Assembly (NCBI GenBank): GCA_023666275.1
Contig: JAMPCJ010000001.1
Span: forward strand, 366,882 to 430,881
DNA length: 64,000 nt
Reading direction: 5' to 3'
Source of the DNA: Treponema brennaborense
Lineage (GTDB): Bacteria > Spirochaetota > Spirochaetia > Treponematales > Treponemataceae
The translations under genes and the position numbers were made by a program. The notes below the pieces were generated by a model, which was given only the letters and a program-made list of their open reading frames with translations, had not been told where the DNA came from and did not search any database. This document shows positions 50,812-60,340 of the stretch, piece by piece (the first letter of the stretch is position 1; every line of letters begins with the position of its first letter).

Positions 50812-51450
50812 ATGAAAATTGCATTGATCAATGAAAACAGTCAGGCAGCAAAAAACGAACTGATATACAGCACGCTGAAATCCGTAACGGAACCGATGGG
50901 ACACCAAGTCATCAATTACGGCATGTACTCGGCAGACGATCCGGCATCGCTGACATACGTGCAGAACGGCATTCTCGCCGCAACGCTTTTGAATTCCGGC
51001 GCGGCGGATTATGTCGTTACCGGATGCGGAACCGGCGAGGGCGCAATGCTTGCCTGCAACAGTTTTCCGGGCGTATTGTGCGGCCACATAACGGATCCGG
51101 AAGACGCTTATATGTTCTCGCAGATTAACGACGGCAACTGTATTTCGCTGCCGTTTGCCAAAGGATTCGGCTGGGGCGGCGAAATTACGCTTCAGTATAT
51201 TTTCGAAAAGCTGTTCGCGGAAAAACCGGGGCAAGGTTATCCGCGGGAACGCGCGGTTCCGGAACAGCGCAATAAAAAAATACTCGATGAAGTGAAAAAA
51301 ATTACCCACACCAATATGACTGTTATCCTCAAGTCGCTCGATCGGGATTTGGTAAAAGGCGCGTTCGCCGGAAGCCGCTTCCGCGAGTATTTTTTTGCCG
51401 GCTGCACCTGCGAAAAAATCGCGGCCGCCGTGCATGAAATTATCGGCTGA
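50812..51450 (+). CDS. RpiB-family sugar isomerase, DhuI-like
   Basis: 212 residues, longer than normal RpiB (about 150). The N-terminal RpiB/LacA core has MKIALINENSQAAKNELIYS, NYGMYSADDPASLTYVQNG and VTGCGTGEGAMLACNSFPG (the Cys is at the usual RpiB catalytic place). The extra 60 residues at the C-terminus (GYPRERAVPEQRNKKILDE to EYFFAGCTCEKIAAAVHE) match, from memory, the streptococcal DhuI group, which isomerises 4-deoxy-5-hexosulose-uronate from glycosaminoglycan breakdown. This would feed the same 2-keto-3-deoxygluconate route as the uxa genes. A plain ribose-5-phosphate isomerase is the alternative. GGAG lies 5 nt before ATG 50812. Confidence 0.75.
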   Translation: MKIALINENSQAAKNELIYSTLKSVTEPMGHQVINYGMYSADDPASLTYVQNGILAATLLNSGAADYVVTGCGTGEGAMLACNSFPGVLCGHITDPEDAYMFSQINDGNCISLPFAKGFGWGGEITLQYIFEKLFAEKPGQGYPRERAVPEQRNKKILDEVKKITHTNMTVILKSLDRDLVKGAFAGSRFREYFFAGCTCEKIAAAVHEIIG

Positions 51451-51722
51451 AATTTCGGCTGTCGGCGTATAATCGGAGCAGCACAGCGCCGGCACACAAA
51501 CCGAAAATGCCGCGGCTTTGACGCGCAGACCGAATGCAGTTCAAGACAGCGGCGCAGATTCCCCGCACGGCATATAGTTTTCGGCAAAGGAATGCGCTGC
51601 CCTGCCGAAAACCGCCGTTCGGCCCGCTGCGGCAAACGGAACGCCGCAGTTTTTGACTTGCGCCACCGGCTTGTTCTTCGCAGAACGGAACATGCCAGCT
51701 GTTTTCGGCGGCTTGTGAGTTT

Positions 51723-53114
51723 TCAGGCATCACCCTCGATGACGTAACGCATCGCCGCAAGTTTTTCCGCGGTTTCTTCATATTCCCGTTCCGCAGAAGA
51801 ATCATTGACTATGCCGCCGCCTGCCTGAAGCGTCCACATATCATTCTGCCGAAGCGCGCATCTGATTGCGATGCAAAAATCGAGGCAGTCATTTGCGCCG
51901 ATGTATCCTACCGCGCCGGCGTAAAAACCGCGCTTTGTTTTTTCCAGCCCCGAAAGAATCTCTATCGCACTGATTTTCGGTGCGCCGCTGACTGTGCCCG
52001 CAGGGAACGCCGCGCGCAGAACATCCGCTGCTTTTTTGCCGCTTGCAGGCACGCCGGATACTTCCGAAACGAGATGCATTACATGACTGAAGCGTTCGCA
52101 GCTCATAAAGCTGTCCACATTTACGGAACCGACCGCGCATACCCGCCCCAAATCATTGCGTGCAAGATCCACAAGCATCAAATGTTCCGCGCGCTCTTTT
52201 GCATTTTGCAGCAATTCCGCTTCAAGCTGCGCGTCTTCCGCTTCGTTTTTTCCGCGGCGGCGCGTTCCCGCAATCGGATGAATCACCGCTTTTCCGTCCC
52301 TGACGCGCACGAGGCTTTCGGGAGAAGCGCCGGTAAGCTGAAAATCACCGAAGTCAAGATAAAACAAATACGGCGACGGATTCAGTGCGCGCAGACGGCG
52401 GTAGGCTTCCAGCGCGGGAAGCTCGCTTTTCAGGCGCAGACGGCGGGAAGGCACCGCCTGAATGATGTTTCCGGCAACGATGTGCTTTTTCAGCTGCTCG
52501 ACTTTTTCAACGTATTCGCGCTTTGATGCAGCTTCATCCGTGATGACATCACAGGGAACATGCTGCGGCGGCTCGGACAAGTATGTAAAATCGAGATCGG
52601 CAAGACGTTTTTTCACCGTATCCAAACATGCACGCAAATCGACCGCGTGTTTTTGGTAATTCATCGCGCAAATGGTGATTGTTTCCGAAAAATGGTCAAA
52701 CACAAGATATGTATGCCCCAGGATAAAAAGCGATTCGGGAATGCCTAATTCATCGGTTTGCGGCGCAAGCGTGATTGTATCGCAGCGCCGGCAGAATTCA
52801 TAACTTAAATACCCGATTCCCGCCATCGGAACGGGAAATCCGCAAAGCGCGGCAGCGTCGCTGTTTTCCGCCGCAATCTGCGAAAGCACATCGAGAATAT
52901 CAAGATTTCCGCCGGCAGGAAACCGCGTTCCGTCAACAGAAAACGAAACGCCGCTGTCATCCTGAAAAACTCGGAACGCTTCGTCAATCATTAAAATGGA
53001 ATATCTGTTTTTTCCGTGAGAAAAAGACGCAGATTCAAGAACAGCTTTCGCATTGAATTTTTTTGCCAAAGAAAACGGCGTAAAATGTTCGCCGCGTATT
53101 GTTTCCGTAAGCAT
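51723..53114 (-). CDS. trpE: Anthranilate synthase component I
   Basis: 463 residues. It makes anthranilate from chorismate with a glutaminase partner. The chorismate-binding domain (about 190-460) has IIQAVPSRRL, LTGASPESLVRV, HPIAGTRRRGKNEAEDAQLE and FPAGTVSGAPKISAIE. PIAGT (not PIKGT) favours TrpE over PabB. AVLESASFSHGKNRYS near the N-terminus is the LESxxx tryptophan-feedback region. ATG 53114 has GGGAGG 5 nt upstream. No trpG or other trp gene is adjacent on either side, so the glutaminase partner must be elsewhere. Confidence 0.9.
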   Translation of the reverse strand: MLTETIRGEHFTPFSLAKKFNAKAVLESASFSHGKNRYSILMIDEAFRVFQDDSGVSFSVDGTRFPAGGNLDILDVLSQIAAENSDAAALCGFPVPMAGIGYLSYEFCRRCDTITLAPQTDELGIPESLFILGHTYLVFDHFSETITICAMNYQKHAVDLRACLDTVKKRLADLDFTYLSEPPQHVPCDVITDEAASKREYVEKVEQLKKHIVAGNIIQAVPSRRLRLKSELPALEAYRRLRALNPSPYLFYLDFGDFQLTGASPESLVRVRDGKAVIHPIAGTRRRGKNEAEDAQLEAELLQNAKERAEHLMLVDLARNDLGRVCAVGSVNVDSFMSCERFSHVMHLVSEVSGVPASGKKAADVLRAAFPAGTVSGAPKISAIEILSGLEKTKRGFYAGAVGYIGANDCLDFCIAIRCALRQNDMWTLQAGGGIVNDSSAEREYEETAEKLAAMRYVIEGDA

Positions 53115-53157
53115 TATAGCCTCCCGTAAAATTCTATTTATAGAAACATACGGCAAC

Positions 53158-53185
53158 TATATACTGTTTGAACAAATTCTGTCAA
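53158..53185 (-). promoter_or_regulatory. trpE promoter
   Basis: Minus strand TTGACA (53180-53185), 16-bp spacer, TATATA (53158-53163), leader about 37 nt. I saw no leader peptide with Trp codons. Confidence 0.6.
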
Positions 53186-53316
53186 TAGTAACATTCGCGG
53201 CGGTTTTCGGGAATGCAATATTCCGAAAACAAAACAGGAAAGCACGCATTAAATGCATGCGGGATTCGTTATTTGCGGTGTTTTTATGCGGCGGCTTTCG
53301 GCACAAGGTTTTTCAG

Positions 53317-53354
53317 AGCTGTCTGACCGCTTGATGCAAAACGGACAGACAGCT
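53317..53354. terminator. Hairpin downstream of accA
   Basis: Perfect 9-bp arms AGCTGTCTG (53317-53325) and CAGACAGCT (53346-53354), about 40 bp after the accA stop on the minus strand. There is no clear T-run, so termination is tentative. Confidence 0.4.
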
Positions 53355-53390
53355 GCATGAGAAAGCGGCATTTTTTACATATACCGTAAA

Positions 53391-54317
53391 TTATTCGGCG
53401 AAACAGCCCATTTCACGGATTTTTTTATTGCGGTATTTTACAAGCACCGCGGGCGAGCGTTTCATAAGGCTCTTCAAATCTTCGATTATTTTTACTTTGA
53501 CGGCAGCCGCAGCCGCAGCCGGATCGTTATGCGCGCCGCCGTCCGGCTCTTTGATAACACCGTTGATAATTTTCAGTCCGAGGACTTCGCGGCTTGTAAT
53601 TTTCAGCATGGCGGCGGCATCTTTTGCGCGCGAAGCATCACGCAGCAAAATGGACGCACATCCTTCCGGAGAAATCACCGAATAAATGGCATTTTCGAGC
53701 ATGTATACTTTGTCGCCCACTCCGATGCCGATTGCACCGCCGCTGCCGCCTTCGCCGATAATAACGCAGATTACAGGCGTTTTTAATTGGCTGAATTCGC
53801 GCAAATTGACTGCGATTGCTTCCCCGACGCCGCGTTCTTCCGCGCCCTGTCCGGAATAAGCACCTGATGTATCGATAAACGAAATAATCGGTCTGCCGAA
53901 TTTTTCAGCCTGTTTGGCAAGACGCAGCGCTTTTCTGTATCCTTCCGGATTCGCCATGCCGCCGTTGCGCTCGATTGTTTCTTTGAGATTGCGCCCTTTT
54001 TGATTGCCGATAACCGTAACGGGAATTCCGTCAAGGAAGCCGATTCCGCCGACAAGCGCCGGATCATCTCCGTAACAGCGGTCGCCGTGCAGTTCGACAA
54101 AATCATCGATTATCATGTTGATATAATCGAGCGTGCGGGGACGATCGGTATGCCGTGCTATTTCAACCTGCTTCCATATTTTCGATGTTGCTTCCGCGCT
54201 GTTTTCGAGCTTCTTTGTGATGCGGGCAATTTCATCCGATATATCAAGCCCCGATGATTTTGCCATTGCGTGAAGCTGTTCCAGTAATTTTTCCTGATCC
54301 ATTTGCATATCGCTCAT
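53391..54317 (-). CDS. accA: Acetyl-CoA carboxylase carboxyltransferase alpha
   Basis: 308 residues, the usual length. It transfers the carboxyl group from biotin to acetyl-CoA as an A2D2 complex. LDYINMIIDDFVELHGDR, PVTVIGNQKGRNLKETIER and VICVIIGEGGSGGAIGIGVG are carboxyltransferase motifs. Its ATG overlaps the accD stop (ATGA), implying translational coupling and matched amounts of the two subunits. It is the last gene of the acc/fab cluster. Confidence 0.96.
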   Translation of the reverse strand: MSDMQMDQEKLLEQLHAMAKSSGLDISDEIARITKKLENSAEATSKIWKQVEIARHTDRPRTLDYINMIIDDFVELHGDRCYGDDPALVGGIGFLDGIPVTVIGNQKGRNLKETIERNGGMANPEGYRKALRLAKQAEKFGRPIISFIDTSGAYSGQGAEERGVGEAIAVNLREFSQLKTPVICVIIGEGGSGGAIGIGVGDKVYMLENAIYSVISPEGCASILLRDASRAKDAAAMLKITSREVLGLKIINGVIKEPDGGAHNDPAAAAAAVKVKIIEDLKSLMKRSPAVLVKYRNKKIREMGCFAE

Positions 54318-55105
54318 TTTGCGCTTCCTTCCGCGCCGGACGATGCCGGGCGTTTATGCAGATCTATCATTTTTGCCCAAAACGCTTTCTGCTCGGCACG
54401 CGGAACGATGCAGTCCACAAAACCTTTCTGCTGCTGGAATTCCGCACGCTGGAAGCCGTCGGGCAGTTTCTGGCGGATAGTGCCTTCAATGACACGCGGC
54501 CCCGCAAATCCTATCAGCGCGCCCGGTTCGGCGCAAATAAGATCGCCGAGCATGGCAAAACTTGCCGTTACGCCGCCGGTAGTGGGATCGCAGAACATAA
54601 TAAAATACGGTACCGCGGCACGGTCAAGTTCCGCGGCGGCGGCGGCGGTTTTTGCCATCTGCATAAGGCTGAACAAGCCTTCCTGCATTCTCGCGCCGCC
54701 GGATGTCGCATATATAATAACCGGAATTTTTTCTTCCGCGCCTTTGTGCATTAAGCGCACGATTTTTTCGCCGACAACGGAGCCCATGGAACCGCCGATA
54801 AACGCAAACGACATAACGCCGAGCAAAGCCGGACGCTTTTCGATTGTGCAGCTGCCGGTGATAATAGCTTCGCTCATCGAAGTTTTTTCAATCGAGGCGT
54901 CTATTTTTTCTTCATAGCCTTCCATGCCGATCGGATTTTTCGACTTCAGATTCGAATACAATTCGGTGAAGCTGCCTTCATCCGCGATGTACGCTATCCG
55001 TTCCCATGCGCCGATGCGGTGATGCATACCGCATTCGGGACATACCATTAAATTTTTTACGAACACAGAATCATCATGACTGACTCTGCAATGCTGACAT
55101 TCCAA
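54314..55105 (-). CDS. accD: Acetyl-CoA carboxylase carboxyltransferase beta
   Basis: 263 residues from the chosen TTG. The zinc ribbon lies at the N-terminus: CQHC and CPEC, about 20 residues apart. The carboxyltransferase domain has SFAFIGGSMGSVVGEKIVR, ATSGGARMQEG and FIMFCDPTTGGVTASFAML. Start: TTG at 55105 is preceded by AAGGAG at 7 nt and gives the protein start MECQHC. Upstream in-frame ATGs at 55144 and 55165 lack ribosome sites and would add residues foreign to the family. It is coupled to accA by a 4-bp overlap. Confidence 0.93.
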   Translation of the reverse strand: MECQHCRVSHDDSVFVKNLMVCPECGMHHRIGAWERIAYIADEGSFTELYSNLKSKNPIGMEGYEEKIDASIEKTSMSEAIITGSCTIEKRPALLGVMSFAFIGGSMGSVVGEKIVRLMHKGAEEKIPVIIYATSGGARMQEGLFSLMQMAKTAAAAAELDRAAVPYFIMFCDPTTGGVTASFAMLGDLICAEPGALIGFAGPRVIEGTIRQKLPDGFQRAEFQQQKGFVDCIVPRAEQKAFWAKMIDLHKRPASSGAEGSAK

Positions 55106-55218
55106 AAAAGCACTCCTTATCAAAAATTGCCCGTACAGCGGCATGCAATGCCGAGCCGCAGGCAAGCTGCCTTTCGCGGAAGCAAAATCCGCGCGGCACT
55201 CAGACGTTTGTTTTGAAA

Positions 55219-56538
55219 CTATCCGTCGGGGAATAATTCCGCATACAAACCGGTCCCGAAATTTCCGCTGCGGAACTGTTTCGTATTCAGGATTTTTTTC
55301 TGCTGCTCTATGTTAGTGGGGACGCCTTCTATTTCCAATTCATCAAGGCTGCGCAAAAGACGCAGAACCGCACGTTCCCTGTCCGTATCATGCACAATCA
55401 ATTTCGCAATCATCGAATCGTAAAAAGGCAAAACCGTGTATCCCTGATACAAAAACGAATCGAATCTGACACCCGGACCTCCGGGAACGGACAGCGCTTT
55501 TACTTTTCCCGGCATACGCGCATTCACGCGCGCTTCGATAGACCAGCCGTTAAGTTTTACTTTATCCGGCTTTGTTTCCATGGGAAGCCCCGTGCAAACC
55601 CGTATTTGTTCGCGGATAATATCCACGCCGCTCACGAATTCGGAAACAGGATGTTCGACTTGAATGCGCGCATTGACTTCCATAAAATAAAAATCAGTGC
55701 CGGACACAAGGAATTCGATAGTACCGGCGCCGCGGTATTTCAGCGCACTGAATAAATTACGCGCACCGTCATACATGCGGCGGCGCATTTCCGCAGAAAC
55801 AGCCGGAGACGGGCTTTCTTCTATCAGTTTTTGGTGATTGCGCTGCACAGAACAATCGCGCTCGCCCAAAACAGCTACTTTTCCGGCGCCGTCCGCAAGA
55901 ATTTGCAGTTCGACATGCCGCGGATTGACCATATATTTTTCGACATACACCGTGCCGTCCGCAAAATTCGCTTCCGCTTCGCTTGAAGCTATTTTCAAGT
56001 TTTCGGCAAGGTCTTCTTTTTTCCAAACGATGCGCATGCCCTTCCCGCCGCCGCCGGAAGCCGCTTTTATAATCACCGGATACCCGCATGCATCCGCCAC
56101 GGCAGCCGCTTCTTCCGCGGTTTTTACCGCACCGTCGGAACCGGGGGTTACCGGCAGCCCGTGTTTTTGAGCCGTTGCGCGCGCCTGAACTTTATCGCCG
56201 AGCATTTCGATTGTCGCCGGATCGGGACCGATCCAGTACAATCCCGCTTTTTCAATATCGCGCGCAAATGCCGCATTTTCCGAAAGGAAACCTACGCCGG
56301 GATGAATTGCTTCGCAACCGGTCCGCAGCGCCGCCGTAATAAGCGCATTGTCGTTGAGATAACTTTTTGCGGCAGGCGCCGGTCCGACGCACACAGCTTT
56401 GTCGGCAAGCCTGACATGCAGATTTTCTTTATCGGGCGAAGAATACACCGCAACTGTTTCAATTCCCAGCTCTTTGCAGGCGCGGATAATGCGAACCGCT
56501 ATTTCGCCGCGGTTCGCAATCAGCAGACGTTTTATCAT
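55219..56538 (-). CDS. accC: Biotin carboxylase
   Basis: 439 residues, standard for AccC. It carboxylates the biotin carried by AccB using ATP and bicarbonate. IKRLLIANRGEIAVRIIRAC opens it, the ATP-grasp loop is IKAASGGGGKGMRIVW, and EVNARIQVEHPVSEFVSGVD holds the metal and bicarbonate residues. It lies 10 bp after accB and 114 bp before accD in one transcription unit. Confidence 0.97.
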   Translation of the reverse strand: MIKRLLIANRGEIAVRIIRACKELGIETVAVYSSPDKENLHVRLADKAVCVGPAPAAKSYLNDNALITAALRTGCEAIHPGVGFLSENAAFARDIEKAGLYWIGPDPATIEMLGDKVQARATAQKHGLPVTPGSDGAVKTAEEAAAVADACGYPVIIKAASGGGGKGMRIVWKKEDLAENLKIASSEAEANFADGTVYVEKYMVNPRHVELQILADGAGKVAVLGERDCSVQRNHQKLIEESPSPAVSAEMRRRMYDGARNLFSALKYRGAGTIEFLVSGTDFYFMEVNARIQVEHPVSEFVSGVDIIREQIRVCTGLPMETKPDKVKLNGWSIEARVNARMPGKVKALSVPGGPGVRFDSFLYQGYTVLPFYDSMIAKLIVHDTDRERAVLRLLRSLDELEIEGVPTNIEQQKKILNTKQFRSGNFGTGLYAELFPDG

Positions 56539-56548
56539 AACTTTGAAC

Positions 56549-57091
56549 CTACAGACGTTTTACCGAAAACAGCGGCTGATCGTATTCGACAAGATCGCCG
56601 TTTGCCGCAAGAATATCAACGATTTCGCAGTCGAATTCGCACTCAAGCGTATTCATCATTTTCATTGCCTCAAGAATGCACAGCGGGTCGCCTTTTTTTA
56701 TCTTATCGCCTTTTTCGACATACGCGGGAGAATCAGGCGCGGCGGCGCGGAAAAACGTACCTACAAGCGGACTTTTTATTGTTTCACATTCGGAATCCGC
56801 GGCAGCACTCCGCACAGGCGCTTTTTCGGCAGCAGCGGCGTTTTCTTTTTGCGCGGAAGAAGCAGCAGCATGTTCAGACGCAGCGGCAGCGAGTGTTTCG
56901 GCTTCCGGCTTAGGCGCAATTCCGTTTTTATGGTGCGCCCCGATTTCCGGCGGCAGCGGCGGCACAGCGGTTCCCGTTACGCCTGCCGATTTTTTGAGCG
57001 AAATGGAATCTCCGCCGCGTGTTATATCCAGCGCCACAACGGAACTTTTGTCAAATGTATCGATAATCTGCAAAATAAAAGAATCAGTCAC
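56549..57091 (-). CDS. accB: Biotin carboxyl carrier protein of acetyl-CoA carboxylase
   Basis: 180 residues. The C-terminal biotinyl domain contains CILEAMKMMNTLECEFDCE, with biotin attached to the Lys of EAMKM, and the family thumb residues lie nearby (KSPLVGTFFRAAAPDSPAY). A flexible Ala-rich linker (about 60-100) joins an N-terminal helical part. The start is GTG at 57091, with GGGAG 7 nt upstream. It is followed 10 bp later by accC. Confidence 0.94.
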   Translation of the reverse strand: MTDSFILQIIDTFDKSSVVALDITRGGDSISLKKSAGVTGTAVPPLPPEIGAHHKNGIAPKPEAETLAAAASEHAAASSAQKENAAAAEKAPVRSAAADSECETIKSPLVGTFFRAAAPDSPAYVEKGDKIKKGDPLCILEAMKMMNTLECEFDCEIVDILAANGDLVEYDQPLFSVKRL

Positions 57092-57114
57092 TTTTTGCTC
57101 CCGAAAAAATAGTT

Positions 57115-58377
57115 TTATATGGTATCAAAGCGGGCAACTTCCGCGTCATAGTCAACACCGGCAATATCAAATCCGCTGGTCGCAAGAAAATCATGCTGAT
57201 AGCCGGCAAGATCCGTCAGTTCCGCGCTGTTTTCGCTGGTAACCTGCGGCATAACCGCATTTACTTCACGCTGAATTTCCGGATCCAGTTCCCAGTCGTC
57301 GATGCGGATTCGCTGTTCGTCATCGACAAAAACGCCGGACGCGTCAGCACGGCAGCCGAGTTTTTCGCACAACTCGGCATCGCTTCCGCACGGCGCACCG
57401 AATAAACGGCTGTCAAATAGTCTGTTTATTTGTTCGATGCAGCCTTCGTGCCGTCCGCGCGCTTTCATTACTTTGAACAGCGTTGCCAAATACAACGGAA
57501 TAATCGGAATAACCGCGCTCGCGCGGGTTACCAGTCCTTTATTCACGGAAACATAGGCAGAACCGTGGAATGCAGCCATCTGCGCCCGCAGTTTTTCCGC
57601 GGTTGCTTCAAGATGCTCTTTCGCTTTGCCGATGGTTCCGTTCCGATAAATTGCCTGCGACAATTCGGGTCCGATATACGAATAGGCAACGGTCATGCAT
57701 CCGTCCGCAAGCGTGCCTGCCGCGGAAAGCTGCGCAATCCAGCGTTCCCAGTCTTCGCCGCCCATTACTTTTACGGTGTTGGCAATTTCTTCTTCGTTCG
57801 CGGGTTCGGCGGAAATGTCTTTCAGCTCGCCGGTAAACTGATCGATTGTTTTTCCGCTGAATGTTCTGCCGATCGGCTTTATCACGGATTTATACATGAC
57901 GCCGCTTTCCGGATCCGTGCGCACAGGGCTCGCAAGGCTGTAAATTACCAGGTCGAATTTCATGCCTTTTTCACGCGCCGCCTGAATAACATCGGCTTTT
58001 ACCGCATCCGAAAAAGCGTCGCCGTCAAAAGTCAAAGCGAAAATACCGGCTTTTTCGGCGGCACTGTCAAACGCGAGGTTGTTGTACCAGCCGGGCGTGC
58101 CCCATTTTTTTTCCGTGCCGGCTTTCTCGAAAGAAACGCCGATTGTGGCGGCTCCGTATCCGAACGCCGATACGATTCGGCTGGCAAGTCCGTATCCGTT
58201 GGAACAGCCGAGCACCAATACATTTTTCGGAGCGGCGCGCTGTATATCCTTACGTGCCGAATTCGAAGCACGCATTGACGCGCGTTTTTTTGTGTATTCG
58301 ATTTGATCCTCAACCGATTTTCTGCATCCTGCCGGGTGCGCATTCAGGCATATATTGCCGCGAACCATTGGTTTCAT
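57115..58377 (-). CDS. fabV: Trans-2-enoyl-CoA/ACP reductase (FabV/TER)
   Basis: 420 residues. Nearly the whole sequence matches FabV/TER proteins, including T. denticola TER as I recall it: VRGNICLNAHPAGCRKSVED, NVLVLGCSNGYGLASRI, FEKAGTEKKWGTPGWYNN, KVMGGEDWERWIAQLS and YSYIGPELSQAIYRNGTIGK (the Tyr and Lys of the active site). It reduces the enoyl double bond with NADH. In T. denticola the enzyme is known as a butyryl-CoA-forming TER, but here it lies between fabZ and accB, so I infer the enoyl-ACP step of fatty-acid elongation. No fabI or fabK is in the cluster. Confidence 0.95.
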   Translation of the reverse strand: MKPMVRGNICLNAHPAGCRKSVEDQIEYTKKRASMRASNSARKDIQRAAPKNVLVLGCSNGYGLASRIVSAFGYGAATIGVSFEKAGTEKKWGTPGWYNNLAFDSAAEKAGIFALTFDGDAFSDAVKADVIQAAREKGMKFDLVIYSLASPVRTDPESGVMYKSVIKPIGRTFSGKTIDQFTGELKDISAEPANEEEIANTVKVMGGEDWERWIAQLSAAGTLADGCMTVAYSYIGPELSQAIYRNGTIGKAKEHLEATAEKLRAQMAAFHGSAYVSVNKGLVTRASAVIPIIPLYLATLFKVMKARGRHEGCIEQINRLFDSRLFGAPCGSDAELCEKLGCRADASGVFVDDEQRIRIDDWELDPEIQREVNAVMPQVTSENSAELTDLAGYQHDFLATSGFDIAGVDYDAEVARFDTI

Positions 58378-58552
58378 AAAAAACTCCTGATAATCTGCGA
58401 ACAGCAGGCGCGTTCTTCCGCGAACAAACGCCGGCTTTTTTATTTTCTCCGCAATACGCGCAGATGCCCGTAACGGGCTGTTTTATTTTCGGCACAAAAC
58501 TTGTTCCGAACGCCGGCAGCTTAACGCCAGGCATCAAGCCGCCGAATCGGAA

Positions 58553-58984
58553 TCAGTTTGCCTGTCCGACAAGGCACATCCATTCGGCTTCGGCAGCGGC
58601 TTCCGTTCCCACATACGCGGTTCCCGACTGCTTAATCATCCGCTTTGAAACACGCAAATTTTTTATTTCCATTCTGACGGTTTCACCGGGCCGAACCTGA
58701 CGGCGGAATTTTACTTTGTCAACGGTTCCCAAAAAAAACAATGAACCGTCATCGAATTTTTTCTGAAAACTGAGCGCCGCGCCGCCTGCCTGCGCCATTG
58801 TTTCGATGAGAATTACGCCGGGCACAACCGGATACTGCGGAAAATGCCCTTTGAAAAAAAACTCTTTTTCCGTAAATGTATGTTCGCTGACGCTGCCGTT
58901 TTCGTCGCAGCTGATAATTTCATCGACAAACAAAAACGGTTCCCGATGCGGCAGCAATGATTCTATGTCTTTTGTTCCCTGCAC
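58553..58984 (-). CDS. fabZ: 3-hydroxyacyl-ACP dehydratase
   Basis: 143 residues. It dehydrates 3-hydroxyacyl-ACP during elongation. The hot-dog fold shows DIESLLPHREPFLFVDEI (active-site His) and the Glu-bearing helix PGVILIETMAQAGGAAL. The start is GTG 58984, preceded by AGGAG at 7 nt; a longer open frame to 59035 lacks this and is rejected. It is 175 bp upstream of fabV; that gap holds only a short GCCC/GGGC hairpin. Confidence 0.94.
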   Translation of the reverse strand: MQGTKDIESLLPHREPFLFVDEIISCDENGSVSEHTFTEKEFFFKGHFPQYPVVPGVILIETMAQAGGAALSFQKKFDDGSLFFLGTVDKVKFRRQVRPGETVRMEIKNLRVSKRMIKQSGTAYVGTEAAAEAEWMCLVGQAN

Positions 58985-59092
58985 TTGTGCGCTCCTAATA
59001 AAAATCTGTGCGCCGGCATTGTATCCGGCAGGCATCAGGCATTAAAATCCGCGGGACATGCCGAACAGCTCCGGCAGATTTCAAGCGTCTGC

Positions 59093-60340
59093 TTATATCT
59101 TTTTGAAAACGACAACTCCGTTGTGCCCGCCGAAGCCGAGCGAACCGGAAGCCGCACAGGAAATGCCGTTTTCGGCTTTTACTGCCTTATTCGGTACATA
59201 ATCGAGATCACAGCCGTGTTCCGTGTCCGGATTATCCAAATTGATAGTCGGCGGATAAACGCCGTCTTCGATTGCTTTCACGCAAAACAGTGCTTCAATC
59301 GCGCCGGCAGCGCCGAGACAATGCCCTGTCATGCTTTTTGTCGAAGAAATCTTCATATTATATGCGTGAGAACCGAAAGCTTTTTTGATCATCGCCGTTT
59401 CGGACGGATCATTTACCGGCGTAGCAGTACCGTGCGCATTGTAGTACTGAACATCTTCCGGACGGACACCGGCATCGGACAACGCATTTGTCATGGCAAG
59501 CGCGCCGCCGTCTCCCGAAGGATCGGGGCTTGTTATATGGTACGCATCCGAAGAACCGCCGTATCCGGCAAATTCGCAGTATATTTTCGCACCGCGTTTA
59601 ACGGCGTGTTCGTATTCTTCAAGGATAAGAATTGCGGCGCCTTCTCCCATGATAAAGCCTTCGCGTTTTGCGTCAAAAGGACGGCTCGCTTTTTCGGGCG
59701 TATCATTGAAAGAAGTAGCAAGTGTTTTCAGCACCTGAAAACTGCCGATACCGAAACCCGTGATTGTGGCTTCCGTACCGCCGGCAAGGCAGACATCAAG
59801 CCGTCCGCTGCGTATCTGATCGAGCGCAAGTCCCAGCGCATCCGTGCCGGAAGCACATGCCGTTGCAAGCGAAAGCGCCGTACCGTGCAGACCGAATATC
59901 ATGCTGATATTGCCCGGCGCTTCATTTGAAATAAGCTGCGGAATCGTCAGCGGCGGAATGCGCGTATTGCCGGCTTCAAAGTACTTTTTGAACCCTGCTT
60001 CGAGAATTTCAAACCCGCCGATGCCGTTGCCGAGCAAAACACCAGAACGCTGCCCGTCTATATTTTCTTTTGTAAATCCCGCATCCGCAAGCGCCATGGA
60101 CGCGGCGGCAACCGCGTACTGGGTATACAATCCCATTTTGCGCGCTTCTTTTTTATCGATATATTTTGAGGCGTCGAAGTTTTTAACTTCGCCGGCAATC
60201 TTACAGGAATAATCGGCACAGTCAAAATGCGTAATCCGTGCTATGCCGCTTTTTCCGGCTTTTATCCCATCCCATGTTTCTTCGACACTGTTTCCGAGCG
60301 GAGTAACACACCCCAGCCCTGTTACAACAACTTTTCTCAC
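59093..60340 (-). CDS. fabF: Beta-ketoacyl-ACP synthase II
   Basis: 415 residues. The condensing enzyme triad is present: Cys in LATACASGTDALGLALD, His in YYNAHGTATPVND and His in STKSMTGHCLGAAGA. The N-terminus KVVVTGLGCVTPLGNSVEET and C-terminus SLGFGGHNGVVVFKK are standard. It elongates acyl-ACP with malonyl-ACP. It lies between fabG and fabZ in the minus-strand cluster. Confidence 0.97.
   Translation of the reverse strand: MRKVVVTGLGCVTPLGNSVEETWDGIKAGKSGIARITHFDCADYSCKIAGEVKNFDASKYIDKKEARKMGLYTQYAVAAASMALADAGFTKENIDGQRSGVLLGNGIGGFEILEAGFKKYFEAGNTRIPPLTIPQLISNEAPGNISMIFGLHGTALSLATACASGTDALGLALDQIRSGRLDVCLAGGTEATITGFGIGSFQVLKTLATSFNDTPEKASRPFDAKREGFIMGEGAAILILEEYEHAVKRGAKIYCEFAGYGGSSDAYHITSPDPSGDGGALAMTNALSDAGVRPEDVQYYNAHGTATPVNDPSETAMIKKAFGSHAYNMKISSTKSMTGHCLGAAGAIEALFCVKAIEDGVYPPTINLDNPDTEHGCDLDYVPNKAVKAENGISCAASGSLGFGGHNGVVVFKKI

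Noticed and set aside
58445..58500. Terminator between fabZ and fabV
   Set aside because: The GCCC/GGGC hairpin has its T-rich side on the plus strand, opposite to the genes; the fab genes are probably one unit.
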